Shown: piece by piece, positions 25,112-33,509 of the stretch | How positions within the stretch are numbered: the first letter of the stretch is position 1 | How the letters are laid out: each line of letters begins with the position of its first letter | Origin: Aphanothece saxicola GSE-SYN-MK-01-06B | GTDB taxonomy: Bacteria; Cyanobacteriota; Cyanobacteriia; PCC-6307; Cyanobiaceae | DNA length: 64,000 bases | Assembly: GCA_019359745.1 (NCBI GenBank) | Contig: JAHHGT010000002.1 | Coordinates: forward strand, 62,001-126,000 | Reading direction: 5' to 3' | Made by a program: the position numbers and the translations under genes | Notes under the pieces: generated by a model | What the model saw: only the letters and a program-made list of their open reading frames with translations | Told to the model about the DNA's origin: nothing | Databases searched by the model: none

Positions 25112-27394
25112 ATGAGCGACAACGCCAGCCCCGCCGATGCCGCCGCGCCCGGTCAGGGCGGCGGCTGGCCCCTGATCGACGGCTGGGCCAAGGCCACCCT
25201 CAGCCCCCGGGGCCCGAAGCTCTGGCAGACCCTCAACCACAGGAGCGCCTGCCTCTCCTGCGCCTGGGGCACCGGTGGCCAGCACGGCGGCTTCCGCGAC
25301 GAGCTGGGGGAGCCGCTGCAGCGCTGCCTCAAGAGCGTCGAGGCGATCATGGCCGAGCTGCAGCCGGCGGTGAGCGAGGGCGTGTTCGGCCGCCGAAGCC
25401 TGGCGGACCTCCAGCAGCTCACCTCGATGGAGGCCGACCGCCTCGGCCGCCTCAGCCATCCCCTGCTGCTGCGCGAGGGTCGCAGCCACTACGAGCGCAT
25501 CAGCTGGGACGACGTCTTCGCCATCGCCGAAGCCGCCTTCCGGGCCCCGCCGGAGCGGGTGGCCTCCTACAGCTCGGGGCGCTCCTCCAACGAGGCCGCC
25601 TACCTGCTGCAGCTGCTGCTGCGGGCCATGGGCTCCAACAACCTGGCCGACTGCTCCGACCTCTGCCACGCCCCCTCCACCGTGGGGCTGAATGCCGTCT
25701 TCGGCTCCGGCACCTCGATGGTGAGCCTGGAGAGCCTGCAGCAGGCGGATGGCGTGGTGCTGGTGGGCTCCAACGCTCCGGCCAACCACCCGCGGCTGAT
25801 GAACGAGCTGATCAAGCTGCGCCAGCGGGGCGGCACGGTGATCGTCATCAACCCGGTGATCGAGGTGGGGCTGCTGAAGTTCGGTTCGCCGGCCTTCCCG
25901 GTCTCGTCGCTGCAGGGGGGCGCGGAGATCGCTTCGCTGTTCCTGCAGCCCGTGCCCGGCAGCGACACGGCCGTGTTCCTGGGGCTGCAGAAGGCCCTGC
26001 TGGAGGCCGGCGCCGTGCAGCGCGACTTTCTGGCCGCCCACGCCGAGGGCTGGGAGGCGCTGCTGGAGCAGCTGGAGAGCACCTCCTGGGAGGCGATCAC
26101 CGGCGCCTGCGGCCTCAGTCGCCAGGAGCTGGAGCACGCCGCCGCGGTGATCGCCGGCTGCCGTGGGGTGGTGTTCGCCTGGGCGATGGGCATCACCCAC
26201 CACGCCAACGGCATCGACAACGTGCAGGCGATCGCCAACACCGCCCTGCTCAGCGGCAACGTGGGCCGGCCCGGCGCCGGCACCATGCCGATCCGGGGCC
26301 ATTCCAACGTGCAGGGCTTTGGCTCGATGGGGGTCACGGTCAAGCTGCGGGCGGAGATGCAGCAGGCCCTGGAACAGCTGATGGGCCGGCCCCTGAGCCG
26401 GGTGCCCGGCTACGACACCCGCGCCCTGATCGAGGCTGCCGCTGCCGGCCGGGTCGACAGCCTTCTGTGCCTGGGGGGCAACCTCTGGGGCGCCAACCCC
26501 GACAGCGGCGAGGCCAAACGCGCCCTGGGCCGGATCGACACGATCCTGTACCTGGCCACCAAGCCCAACCAGGGCCATTTCCACGGCCTGGCGGCCCGCC
26601 AGACCCTGGTGCTGCCGGTGTTCAACCGCTTCGAGACGCCGCACCGCACCACCACCGAATCGGGCAACAACTACGTGCGGCTCAACGAGCCCGGCTCCAC
26701 CCACCTGCGCGGCGCCGACCTGATCAGCGAGGTGGCGTTCCTGGCCGAGCTGGCCCGGCGGCGGATGGGCAGCGACCCGGTCGACTGGGGGCGGCTGCAG
26801 GATCCGTCCTACGTGCGGGAGCTGATCGGCCGCACCGTGCCCGGCTACGGCCCGATCACCCGCATCGATGCCACCCGCGAAGAGTTCAGCGTCGAAGGGC
26901 GCCTGTTCGACACCCCCCACTTCCCCACCCCCAGCGGCCGGGCCCGGATGGCGCCCACCCCCCTGCCCGAGCTCACGTTGCCGGAGGCGGAGCACTTCGG
27001 TGGCCTGGGGCCGGGGGAAGCCGGCCTGGTGCTGGCCCTGATCACGGGCCGCAGCTACGGCCAGCACAACACCGTCGTCTACAAGGCCGGCGACAGCTAC
27101 CGGGGCATGCCCCACCGCCACACGATCCTGATGAACCGCACCGACCTGCGCCGCTGCGGCCTGGCGGCCCACCAGCGGGTGACGGTGCAGGGGGAAGCGG
27201 GCGCCCTGGAGGGGGTGGAGATCATCCCCGGCGAGATCCGCGAAGGGGCGGCGCTGATGTTCTACCCGGAAGTGAACGTGCTCATGAAGGCCGTGGTCGA
27301 CCCCCGCTGCGGCACGCCGGCCTTCAAGCGGGTGCCGGTGCTGGTGCGGGGGGCGGTGGCTCCAGCGCCCGGAGCCGCTCAGCCCCCCAGGTAG
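25112..27394 (+). CDS. FdhF/YdeP-family molybdopterin oxidoreductase (formate dehydrogenase-like)
   Basis: 760 residues. Molybdopterin-binding features run through the chain: 'HYERISWDDVFAIAEAAF', 'SYSSGRSSNEAAYL', 'DCSDLCHAPSTVGL' with Cys185 as probable Mo ligand, 'ADGVVLVGSNAPANHPRLMN', 'VFAWAMGITHHANG', and the C-terminal 'LITGRSYGQHNTVVY'. The N-terminus has only a CLSC pair at 47-50 instead of the four-Cys Fe-S motif of true formate dehydrogenases, as in the YdeP group. The reaction is not established for the group. It needs bis-MGD, and moaA and mobA lie immediately downstream on the other strand, overlapping by 16 nt with moaA. Confidence 0.85.
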   Translation: MSDNASPADAAAPGQGGGWPLIDGWAKATLSPRGPKLWQTLNHRSACLSCAWGTGGQHGGFRDELGEPLQRCLKSVEAIMAELQPAVSEGVFGRRSLADLQQLTSMEADRLGRLSHPLLLREGRSHYERISWDDVFAIAEAAFRAPPERVASYSSGRSSNEAAYLLQLLLRAMGSNNLADCSDLCHAPSTVGLNAVFGSGTSMVSLESLQQADGVVLVGSNAPANHPRLMNELIKLRQRGGTVIVINPVIEVGLLKFGSPAFPVSSLQGGAEIASLFLQPVPGSDTAVFLGLQKALLEAGAVQRDFLAAHAEGWEALLEQLESTSWEAITGACGLSRQELEHAAAVIAGCRGVVFAWAMGITHHANGIDNVQAIANTALLSGNVGRPGAGTMPIRGHSNVQGFGSMGVTVKLRAEMQQALEQLMGRPLSRVPGYDTRALIEAAAAGRVDSLLCLGGNLWGANPDSGEAKRALGRIDTILYLATKPNQGHFHGLAARQTLVLPVFNRFETPHRTTTESGNNYVRLNEPGSTHLRGADLISEVAFLAELARRRMGSDPVDWGRLQDPSYVRELIGRTVPGYGPITRIDATREEFSVEGRLFDTPHFPTPSGRARMAPTPLPELTLPEAEHFGGLGPGEAGLVLALITGRSYGQHNTVVYKAGDSYRGMPHRHTILMNRTDLRRCGLAAHQRVTVQGEAGALEGVEIIPGEIREGAALMFYPEVNVLMKAVVDPRCGTPAFKRVPVLVRGAVAPAPGAAQPPR

Positions 27395-28431
27395 GCCATC
27401 TCCGCTGGTGCCGGCCTTTGGTCGGCCGCTTCCTGGCGCTCCTCGCTCCAGCGGTCGCTCCGGGTGCGCCACAACGCCTCCAGCGCCTGCTTCATCCGGG
27501 CCGGCTCGGGCCGGGGCCGCAGCCAGGGCTTCAGGTCGGTGCCGTTGGCGGCGAACAGGCAGCTGTAGGCCACTCCGTCGGCAGTGATCCGCAGCCGGTT
27601 GCAGTCGCCGCAGAAGGGCGACGTGATCGAGGCGACCACCGCCAGGTGCAGCCCGTCCCGGTCGCGATAGCGCCAGCGGTTGGCGGTGCCGTGCGGGGAG
27701 CGGCCCACCGGCTCCAGCGGCCAGGCCGCCCCGATGCGGGCCACCATCTCCGCCGCCGGCAGCACCTGCTCCGGCACCCAGCCGTTGCGGTTGCCCACGT
27801 CCATGAACTCGATCAGGCGCAACTCCAGCCCCTGCTGCCGGGCCAGTTCCGCCAGGGGCAGCAGCTGGTCGGCGTTACCCGAGCGGGTGATCACCGCGTT
27901 CAGCTTCAGCTCCCCGCGGGCCGGGTCGAAGCCGGCCTGGCGGGCGCTCTGGATCGCCGCCAGCACCTTCTCCAGCACGGCGCCGCCGGCGGCCGGGCCC
28001 GCCAGACCGGCCATGCGGGCGACGCTGGCCCCATCGGTGCCATCGAGGCTGAGGGTGATCCGGTCGAGCCCCGCCGCCTTCAGTTGCCGGGCCCGATCGG
28101 CACTGAGCAGCACGCCGTTGCTGGTGAGGGCGATCTCCCGCAGGGCGCCGCGTGGATCATTGGGTTCGCGCTGCCGCAGCGGCTGCAGGGCGGCGATCAG
28201 CTCCTCCAGGCGCCGGTGCAGCAGGGGCTCCCCGCCGGTGAGGCGCAGGGTGTGCACCCCCAGGCCCACGGTCGCCTCCACCAGGGCCAGCCGCTCCGCC
28301 AGGGTCAGCAGGTCGGGCGGGTCCTCGAGATCCGGGCAGCAGTAGGGGCAGGCCAGGTTGCAGCGGGCCGTCAGCGACAGCCGCAGCACCCCAAGGGGCC
28401 GGCCATGCAGATCCAGGGGACGCTCCGCCAT
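27379..28431 (-). CDS. moaA: GTP 3',8-cyclase, molybdenum cofactor biosynthesis
   Basis: 350 residues. Radical SAM cluster CxxxCxxC at Cys24/28/31 in 'ARCNLACPYCCP', 'TLRLTGGEPLLH' as the SAM-binding GGEP motif, a second Fe-S site in 'SPFCGDCNRLRITADG' plus the Cys of 'AYSCLFA', and the C-terminal Gly-Gly. It converts GTP to 3',8-cyclo-GTP, the first step of molybdopterin synthesis. The ATG at 28431 lies 11 nt after the mobA stop, so narM-mobA-moaA form one minus-strand operon. Confidence 0.94.
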   Translation of the reverse strand: MAERPLDLHGRPLGVLRLSLTARCNLACPYCCPDLEDPPDLLTLAERLALVEATVGLGVHTLRLTGGEPLLHRRLEELIAALQPLRQREPNDPRGALREIALTSNGVLLSADRARQLKAAGLDRITLSLDGTDGASVARMAGLAGPAAGGAVLEKVLAAIQSARQAGFDPARGELKLNAVITRSGNADQLLPLAELARQQGLELRLIEFMDVGNRNGWVPEQVLPAAEMVARIGAAWPLEPVGRSPHGTANRWRYRDRDGLHLAVVASITSPFCGDCNRLRITADGVAYSCLFAANGTDLKPWLRPRPEPARMKQALEALWRTRSDRWSEERQEAADQRPAPAEMAYLGG

Positions 28432-28441
28432 GGCAGGAAAG

Positions 28442-29047
28442 CTAGGGCCACAGACCGGTGGTGTCGTCGGGCCGGTTGGCGTTACGCAGGCCCCCGGGCG
28501 GCAGGGGCACCGGCACCACCGCCTCCCCGGCCAGCCAGTCCTGCAGCCGCCGGCCACCGGCCGCCGTGAAGGCGCCCAGCCGCAGGCGGCGGCTGGGGTG
28601 GGCCGGGTAGACCCCCAGCAACGGCTGCAGCCGCCGGCCGTCGTGGGCCAGGTGGATGGCTGCGGGGGCCGCCAGGCTTGAGGAGGCGGCAGCCACCAGC
28701 GCCTCAAGGGTGTCCGTCTCCAGCCAGGGCATGTCCACAGGGCAGAGCAGCAGGTCCTGATCCGGGTGGTGCTGCATCAACCGGTCGAGGGCCAGCAGCG
28801 GCCCCTCCCGGGGTGGCGGCTCCTCCAGGACCGTGATCGGCTGGCCCAGCCCGTCCCGCAGGGGCCGCGCCAGGGCCTGGTGGGCCCGGTGGTGGCTGAC
28901 CAGGGTGATCGGCACCGGCAACGCCGCCAGCTGGGCCAGGTGGAACTCCAGCCAGGTGCCGCCGGCGGGATGGGGCAGCAGGGCCTTGTCCGTGCCCATG
29001 CGGCGGCTGGCGCCGCCGCTGAGCAGGCAGGCCCGCAGGCCGCTCAT
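28442..29047 (-). CDS. mobA: Molybdenum cofactor guanylyltransferase
   Basis: 201 residues. Nucleotidyltransferase signature 'CLLSGGASRRMGTDKALL' at residues 7-24, then 'VLEEPPPREGPLLAL' and 'LLLCPVDMPWLE' (the DxP metal site). It adds GMP to molybdopterin, giving the MGD form used by nitrate reductase and formate dehydrogenase-like enzymes. It overlaps narM by 4 nt (ATGA) upstream and is 11 nt before moaA. Confidence 0.92.
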   Translation of the reverse strand: MSGLRACLLSGGASRRMGTDKALLPHPAGGTWLEFHLAQLAALPVPITLVSHHRAHQALARPLRDGLGQPITVLEEPPPREGPLLALDRLMQHHPDQDLLLCPVDMPWLETDTLEALVAAASSSLAAPAAIHLAHDGRRLQPLLGVYPAHPSRRLRLGAFTAAGGRRLQDWLAGEAVVPVPLPPGGLRNANRPDDTTGLWP

Positions 29048-29505
29048 GCCTCCAGGCCAAACTCGGCGAAGGCCCGCGGCAGGTTGCGGTGCTCGTGCCC
29101 CGGATGGCTGAGCTTCACCAGGGCGAAGCGCTGCAACTCATCGAGCTCCGCCCAGGCGTGCGGGGGCAGGCTCAGGCCCAGCTGCTGGCAGGAGGCGAGC
29201 AACACCTGGGGGGGGGCATCGCCCTGCTGCCACGGGGCACCGCAGGCGGGCTCCAGCCGGCCGGCGACCCCGGCGGCCATGGCGGCGGTGCGCTGGCCCA
29301 GCCAGTGGTCCAGCGCCGCCAGGGCACCGGGGTCGTCCGACCAGGCCAGCAGCCGCTGCCGCTCCTGATCGCTGAGCTCGCCCCAGTGGCTCAGCTTCAG
29401 CTTGACGCCCACCAAATCCAGCTTGCGCCGCACCGCCATCGGGATGCAGCGCAGGTCGCCGACGAAGTCGGCCTCGAAGCCGAAACAATGGTCGTGGCGG
29501 CCCAT
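29044..29505 (-). CDS. narM: Nitrate reductase-associated protein
   Basis: 153 residues. 'FGFEADFVGDLRCIPMAVRRKLDLVGVKLKLSHW' (read in consecutive pieces from residue 8) is the conserved N-terminus of the cyanobacterial NarM family, and 'FALVKLSHPGHEHRN' the conserved C-terminus. NarM is needed for activity of the ferredoxin-dependent nitrate reductase NarB. narB itself is not in this window. First gene of a narM-mobA-moaA operon, overlapping mobA by 4 nt. Confidence 0.87.
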   Translation of the reverse strand: MGRHDHCFGFEADFVGDLRCIPMAVRRKLDLVGVKLKLSHWGELSDQERQRLLAWSDDPGALAALDHWLGQRTAAMAAGVAGRLEPACGAPWQQGDAPPQVLLASCQQLGLSLPPHAWAELDELQRFALVKLSHPGHEHRNLPRAFAEFGLEA

Positions 29506-29559
29506 GGGCCCGGCCCTGAGTGGGATCAGCCTAGGCAGCCGGGGGCGGGGCTTCGGGGC

Positions 29560-30417
29560 TCAATCGAGCTGCAGCACGTCCCTGGTGCGCTGGCGGCGCT
29601 GCTGGTCCTGCTGCTCGAAGCGCGCCAGGCAGTCCCCCTGGGGCACCAGCACACAACTCACGTACTCGGAGGCGTCGATCAGGGCCGCCCTGATCGCCTT
29701 GCCGGCCGGGGTGCGCTGGGCCTGGGCCTGGTTGCTGCCGAAATTGAGCGTACCGGCGGCACCGGTGAGGGCCTGGCCGGTGCGACCCATGTTGGGTGCC
29801 ATCCAGAGGGCGAGGCCGGCCGCCGGCAGCAGGTTGACCCCGCTGGAGCTGGCGCTGGCCGTGTTGCTGGCCCTGCCTTCCACGGTGCGCGAACCGATCA
29901 CCTCGCCAGTGCTGCTGTCCACGACGCGGATGTCGATCGCCACGTAGTCCTTGGTTTCCACCTCCTGGTTTCGCTTACCGAAGCCGAGCAGGCCGAAGCT
30001 GCTGCCCGATTGCTTCTGCTCGACGTTGGTTTCATAGGAGGTGACCGTGCCGAGCACGATGTAACGCGCGCCGCGCATCTGACCCTTGCGGGCGGCGTCG
30101 GGCCCTTTCTTGACGATCCCCAGCTCGGCCAGCTCCTGTTCGGAGAGCACGTCCCGAAGCTGCTTCCGCTCCACCACCTGCAGCGTGCCCGTGCCCTGCA
30201 GTTCGTTGGCCAGGGCGGCGGCCAGGTCGTCGGCCACCGGCCCTTGCCACCACCAGGTGGGCTGGGTCACGGTGTTCTTGAAGGAGGGCACGGAAACGGT
30301 GGGTCGGCCCACGGGCTGTCGGTTCTGGGCCAGGGCGGACGGAGGGGATGCAACCAGCGCCGAGGCCAGGGCGACACCCCCCAACAGCAGACGCAGCGCT
30401 GTCTCCAGGGTAGCCAT
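29560..30417 (-). CDS. CsgG/HfaB-family secreted protein
   Basis: 285 residues. Signal peptide at residues 1-31 ending in 'PPSALAQ'. The mature part has the CsgG-like core: 'DDLAAALANELQGTGTLQVVERKQLRDVL' (two adjoining pieces), 'GARYIVLGTVTSYE' and 'VAIDIRVVDSSTGEVIGSRTV'. CsgG forms an outer-membrane secretion channel for curli, but many CsgG-like proteins in other bacteria have unknown roles, and no lipobox is visible here. I see no curli subunit genes nearby. The ATG at 30417 precedes a normal signal peptide; a TTG at 30438 is less likely. Confidence 0.75.
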   Translation of the reverse strand: MATLETALRLLLGGVALASALVASPPSALAQNRQPVGRPTVSVPSFKNTVTQPTWWWQGPVADDLAAALANELQGTGTLQVVERKQLRDVLSEQELAELGIVKKGPDAARKGQMRGARYIVLGTVTSYETNVEQKQSGSSFGLLGFGKRNQEVETKDYVAIDIRVVDSSTGEVIGSRTVEGRASNTASASSSGVNLLPAAGLALWMAPNMGRTGQALTGAAGTLNFGSNQAQAQRTPAGKAIRAALIDASEYVSCVLVPQGDCLARFEQQDQQRRQRTRDVLQLD

Positions 30418-30585
30418 GGCAAGGGTCCTGCGAATCAACCGATTTCAGCCGCGTATTTAAGCAAGTTTCACCACCACTGGAACTGGCCCAACGCCTGCGG
30501 GCTTTCGTAGCCGATCTCACCGTGGGACCCCACCAGGATTAGGTTCACTGAAGAGAACGCAGAGGCTTCCCACGAAGTCGCTCCC

Positions 30586-31143
30586 ATGACCGCCACCGTC
30601 CCGTCAAGAGACGAGCTGCAGGGCCGCCCGCCCACCGGGGCAGCCCAGGGGCCCCGCCCAGCTCCGATGTTTGAGCTGATCCCCTACGAGAAGTTCCGCG
30701 ACACCCCCTCGGTGCGGTTCTTCGATATCACCGTGCCCACCTCGAACAAGCGGGATCTGGTGGTTCACTCGGGTCCGGCGGTCAGTCCGCCGGATTGCCA
30801 GGAGTCCGGCAGCTGGCAGTTCTATCTCCATCCCCATCAGGAAGACAACCTGCTGGCCATGCACGGTGGCCGCACCTTCTTCCTGGTCAACCTGGGCTGG
30901 AACTACCCGTATCACATCGTTCGCCTCGATTGCGGCGGCGACATTCTGCGCATCCCCCCCGGCACCTTCCACCGTTCCGTCTCCGATCCCGATGGCTCCC
31001 TGGTGCTCAACCAGGCCGTGCGCGAGGAAGGCGCCAGCGTGGTGCGCGAGTTTCGCGTTTACAACAGTCACCGCATCCCACGGCTGTTTGCCGTGACCTC
31101 CAAGACCGCCCCCCTGCCCAAACTGCACGGGGTGAGCTGGTAG
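30586..31143 (+). CDS. Cupin-like protein of unknown function
   Basis: 185 residues. A probable cupin beta barrel is suggested by 'FYLHPHQEDNLLAMHGGRTF' followed by 'GGDILRIPPGTFHRSVSDPD', which give the usual H.H...E and late H positions. No enzyme family is recognised. The first 27 residues are Pro/Ala-rich and may not be structured; Met28 (MFELIPYEKF) is a possible alternative start. Convergent with the PAS-GGDEF-EAL gene, whose stop is 9 nt away; divergent from the CsgG-like gene across 168 nt. Confidence 0.6.
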   Translation: MTATVPSRDELQGRPPTGAAQGPRPAPMFELIPYEKFRDTPSVRFFDITVPTSNKRDLVVHSGPAVSPPDCQESGSWQFYLHPHQEDNLLAMHGGRTFFLVNLGWNYPYHIVRLDCGGDILRIPPGTFHRSVSDPDGSLVLNQAVREEGASVVREFRVYNSHRIPRLFAVTSKTAPLPKLHGVSW

Positions 31144-31152
31144 ACGCTGGCT

Positions 31153-33288
31153 TCAGGCGGCGGCGGCACCCCGCAACAGGGCACCGAAATCCTCGGCGGG
31201 CATGGGCCTGCCCAGCAGGAAACCCTGAAACTGGTCGCATCCCAGGTTCTGCAGCATGCGCAGCTGCTCTCGGGTTTCCACCCCTTCAGCCAGGGTCATC
31301 AGCCCCAGTTCCTTGGCCATCACGATCGTGGCTTTGACGATGGCCAGGTCGGCATCGTCGTTGCCGAGGCGATCGACGAAGAAGCGATCGATCTTGAGCT
31401 TGTCGAGGGGCAGGGAGTGGAGCATGGCCAACGAGGAGTAGCCCGTGCCGAAGTCGTCGATCGCCAGGCTGAATCCGCTCTCGGCGAGCTGCCGCAGTTG
31501 TTCGCCGGCACGGCCAGGGTCGTTGAGCAGGGCCGTTTCGGTGATCTCCAGTTCCAGATTCTGCGGAACCAGGTCGTAGCTCTGCAGCGCCCCGGCCAGC
31601 AGTTCGGACAGGGAGGGATGGTCGGCCCCCAGCTGCAGGGCCGAGATGTTGATCGCCACCTTCCCCGGCCGCAGCCCCTGGCTGTGCCACTCATGCAGTT
31701 GCCGGCAAGCCTCCTCGATCACCCAGAGGCCAATCGTGTGGATCTGGCCGGTCCTCTCCGCCAACGGAATGAACACATTCGGAGAGATCATCCGGCCGCT
31801 CTGGTCCCGCCAGCGCAGCAGGGCCTCGGCCCCGGCGATCCGGCTGCCACCCCGGTCGATCTGGGGCTGGTAGAACAAGCTCAGCTGCTCCCGATCAATG
31901 GCCCGGGCCAGGCTCAGCTCCAGCTCCAGGCGCTCGCGCAACTGCAGGCTGATCTCAGGGGTGTAGAAGCGGAGCTGGTTCTTGCCGTGCTGCTTGGCCT
32001 CCATCAGGGCCGTGTTGGCGCAGCGCAGCAGGGTGTCGGGGTCGAGACCGTGGTCCGGGGCCAGGGCCACCCCCAGCGAAGCGCTGGGCTGGACCGCCAG
32101 GCCCGTGCCCATCCCGGGGGTGTTGCCAAGGGTGCGGCGGATGTCCTCCGCCCACGGCAAAACCTGGTCCCGCTCAGCCATGGCCATGGGCCGCAGCAGG
32201 ATGAATTCATCGCTGCCCACCCGGGCCAGCCAGTCGTCCGGGCGCATCAGGTGGCGCAGGCAGGTGCCGCTGGCCCGGAGCACCTGGTTGCCGATCTCAT
32301 GGCCCAGGCTGTTGTTGATCGACTGGAAGTTGTCGAGGTCAAGGTTGATCAGGGCGATGCTGTGGTCCTTGCCGGCGGTCCGCAGCAGGCGGGCCAGCTG
32401 GCGGACGGCGGCGGCCTTGTTGGGCAGCCGGGTGAGGGGATCGACGAAGGCGATGCGCTCCAGCCGCTGCTGGATCTCGTGCTGTTCGCTGATGTCCTGA
32501 ACCGTTCCCACCGTGGAAAGCGGCTGTCCATCGCCATCCAGGGTGGTCCGCCCACGCTCGAGCACCACCTTGAGCAGGCCGCTGCTGAGCAGCAGGCGGT
32601 GTTCGATCCGGTAGGGCCGGCCGGAGCGGAAGGAGTCCTGGAAGGTGGCATCCACCAGGGAACGGTCCTCGGGATGCACCGTCCTCAGGAACACCTCGTA
32701 GGAGGGCACCGTCTGCTCCGGGTCGGTGTTGAAGATGCTGTAGGCCTCGTTCGACCAGAGCAGCTCTCCGGTGCGATGGTTCAACTCCCAGCTGCCCACA
32801 TGGGTGAGACGCTCGGCCTCCTGCAGCAGCGAGCCCAGCCGGGAGCTTTCCCGCAGGGCCGTGTCCAATTCGGTGCGGTCCCGGTGGCTCACCAGAGCCA
32901 CCAGCCGACCCTTCAACTCCAGCACCTGGTAGCTCACGGACACATCCCGGCAGGTGCCGGAACGGGCCCGGTGGCGGGTGGCGAAGCTTCCCCTGGGCTG
33001 GTGCCGCATCACCCGCAGCTGATCCTCCATCAGGTCGTCGGCCCGGTCGCCGTCCGCCTGAATCGCGGCTGGATTCAGCGTGAGGAAATGGTCCCGTTCG
33101 TAGCCAAGCCGTTCGTGGGCAGAACGGTTGCAATCGATGAAATGGCCGCTGACGAGATCAAGGACGACGAGATCATCGCTGCCCAGATCAGCGGCAAAAC
33201 GCAGGGCATCGCCGACGCTGTCGACGCAAGGAATCAGCCCCTGTTCTGCCGGGGTACTGAACCAGAAAGACTGCACTGAAGCTTCCAT
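31153..33288 (-). CDS. PAS-GGDEF-EAL cyclic-di-GMP signalling protein
   Basis: 711 residues. Two PAS-type sensor domains (about 15-130 and 150-275), then GGDEF (280-440) and EAL (455-705). The GGDEF site is degenerate (RVGSDEF instead of GGDEF, and the GHxxGD motif ends in GN). The EAL site is intact: 'GAEALLRW', 'NLELEITETALL', 'IDDFGTGYSSL' and 'LKIDRFFVDRL'. It is therefore probably a c-di-GMP phosphodiesterase whose GGDEF domain is regulatory. No membrane helix is seen. A PilZ-like effector gene lies at 41669-42187. Confidence 0.9.
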   Translation of the reverse strand: MEASVQSFWFSTPAEQGLIPCVDSVGDALRFAADLGSDDLVVLDLVSGHFIDCNRSAHERLGYERDHFLTLNPAAIQADGDRADDLMEDQLRVMRHQPRGSFATRHRARSGTCRDVSVSYQVLELKGRLVALVSHRDRTELDTALRESSRLGSLLQEAERLTHVGSWELNHRTGELLWSNEAYSIFNTDPEQTVPSYEVFLRTVHPEDRSLVDATFQDSFRSGRPYRIEHRLLLSSGLLKVVLERGRTTLDGDGQPLSTVGTVQDISEQHEIQQRLERIAFVDPLTRLPNKAAAVRQLARLLRTAGKDHSIALINLDLDNFQSINNSLGHEIGNQVLRASGTCLRHLMRPDDWLARVGSDEFILLRPMAMAERDQVLPWAEDIRRTLGNTPGMGTGLAVQPSASLGVALAPDHGLDPDTLLRCANTALMEAKQHGKNQLRFYTPEISLQLRERLELELSLARAIDREQLSLFYQPQIDRGGSRIAGAEALLRWRDQSGRMISPNVFIPLAERTGQIHTIGLWVIEEACRQLHEWHSQGLRPGKVAINISALQLGADHPSLSELLAGALQSYDLVPQNLELEITETALLNDPGRAGEQLRQLAESGFSLAIDDFGTGYSSLAMLHSLPLDKLKIDRFFVDRLGNDDADLAIVKATIVMAKELGLMTLAEGVETREQLRMLQNLGCDQFQGFLLGRPMPAEDFGALLRGAAAA

Positions 33289-33328
33289 TCACCAGGGATG
33301 TTAGGCATCGTTTTCGGTGCTGACCAGG

Positions 33329-33349
33329 ATGGGGAAGGAAATTCCCCAT
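33329..33349 (-). terminator. Short hairpin in the gap upstream of the GGDEF-EAL gene
   Basis: Perfect 8-bp inverted repeat ATGGGGAA / TTCCCCAT with a 5-nt loop, in the 221-nt gap (33289-33509) between the DUF2126 gene and the signalling gene. No T-tract follows, so it may equally be a regulatory hairpin. I see nothing else recognisable in this gap. Confidence 0.3.
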
Positions 33350-33509
33350 CACCCCTTGAGTGATTCGCGATAACTGCAGCTCTCCTGAAAATTGGACTGG
33401 AAATGTGGTCTGAGCCTGCCTGAAAAGTGAAGGAAAGAGAAGAATAGGAGGCCGCTGATCGCCAGTCCGGTCAGTGGTTTCGGTGCTTTCGCACCCCTCG
33501 CCCAGGCGA

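Noticed and set aside
25112-27394. Assigning this molybdoenzyme as nitrate reductase NarB because narM is near
   Set aside because: It lacks the N-terminal four-Cys Fe-S motif of NarB and matches the FdhF/YdeP pattern. It is also on the opposite strand to narM.
24628-28569. Very long open frame of 1313 codons on the plus strand, and 1066 codons on the minus strand at 24272-27472
   Set aside because: Both run across several recognised genes in other frames. Their translations are Arg/Pro/Gln/Gly-rich with no domain. High GC at third positions leaves few stop codons in shadow frames.
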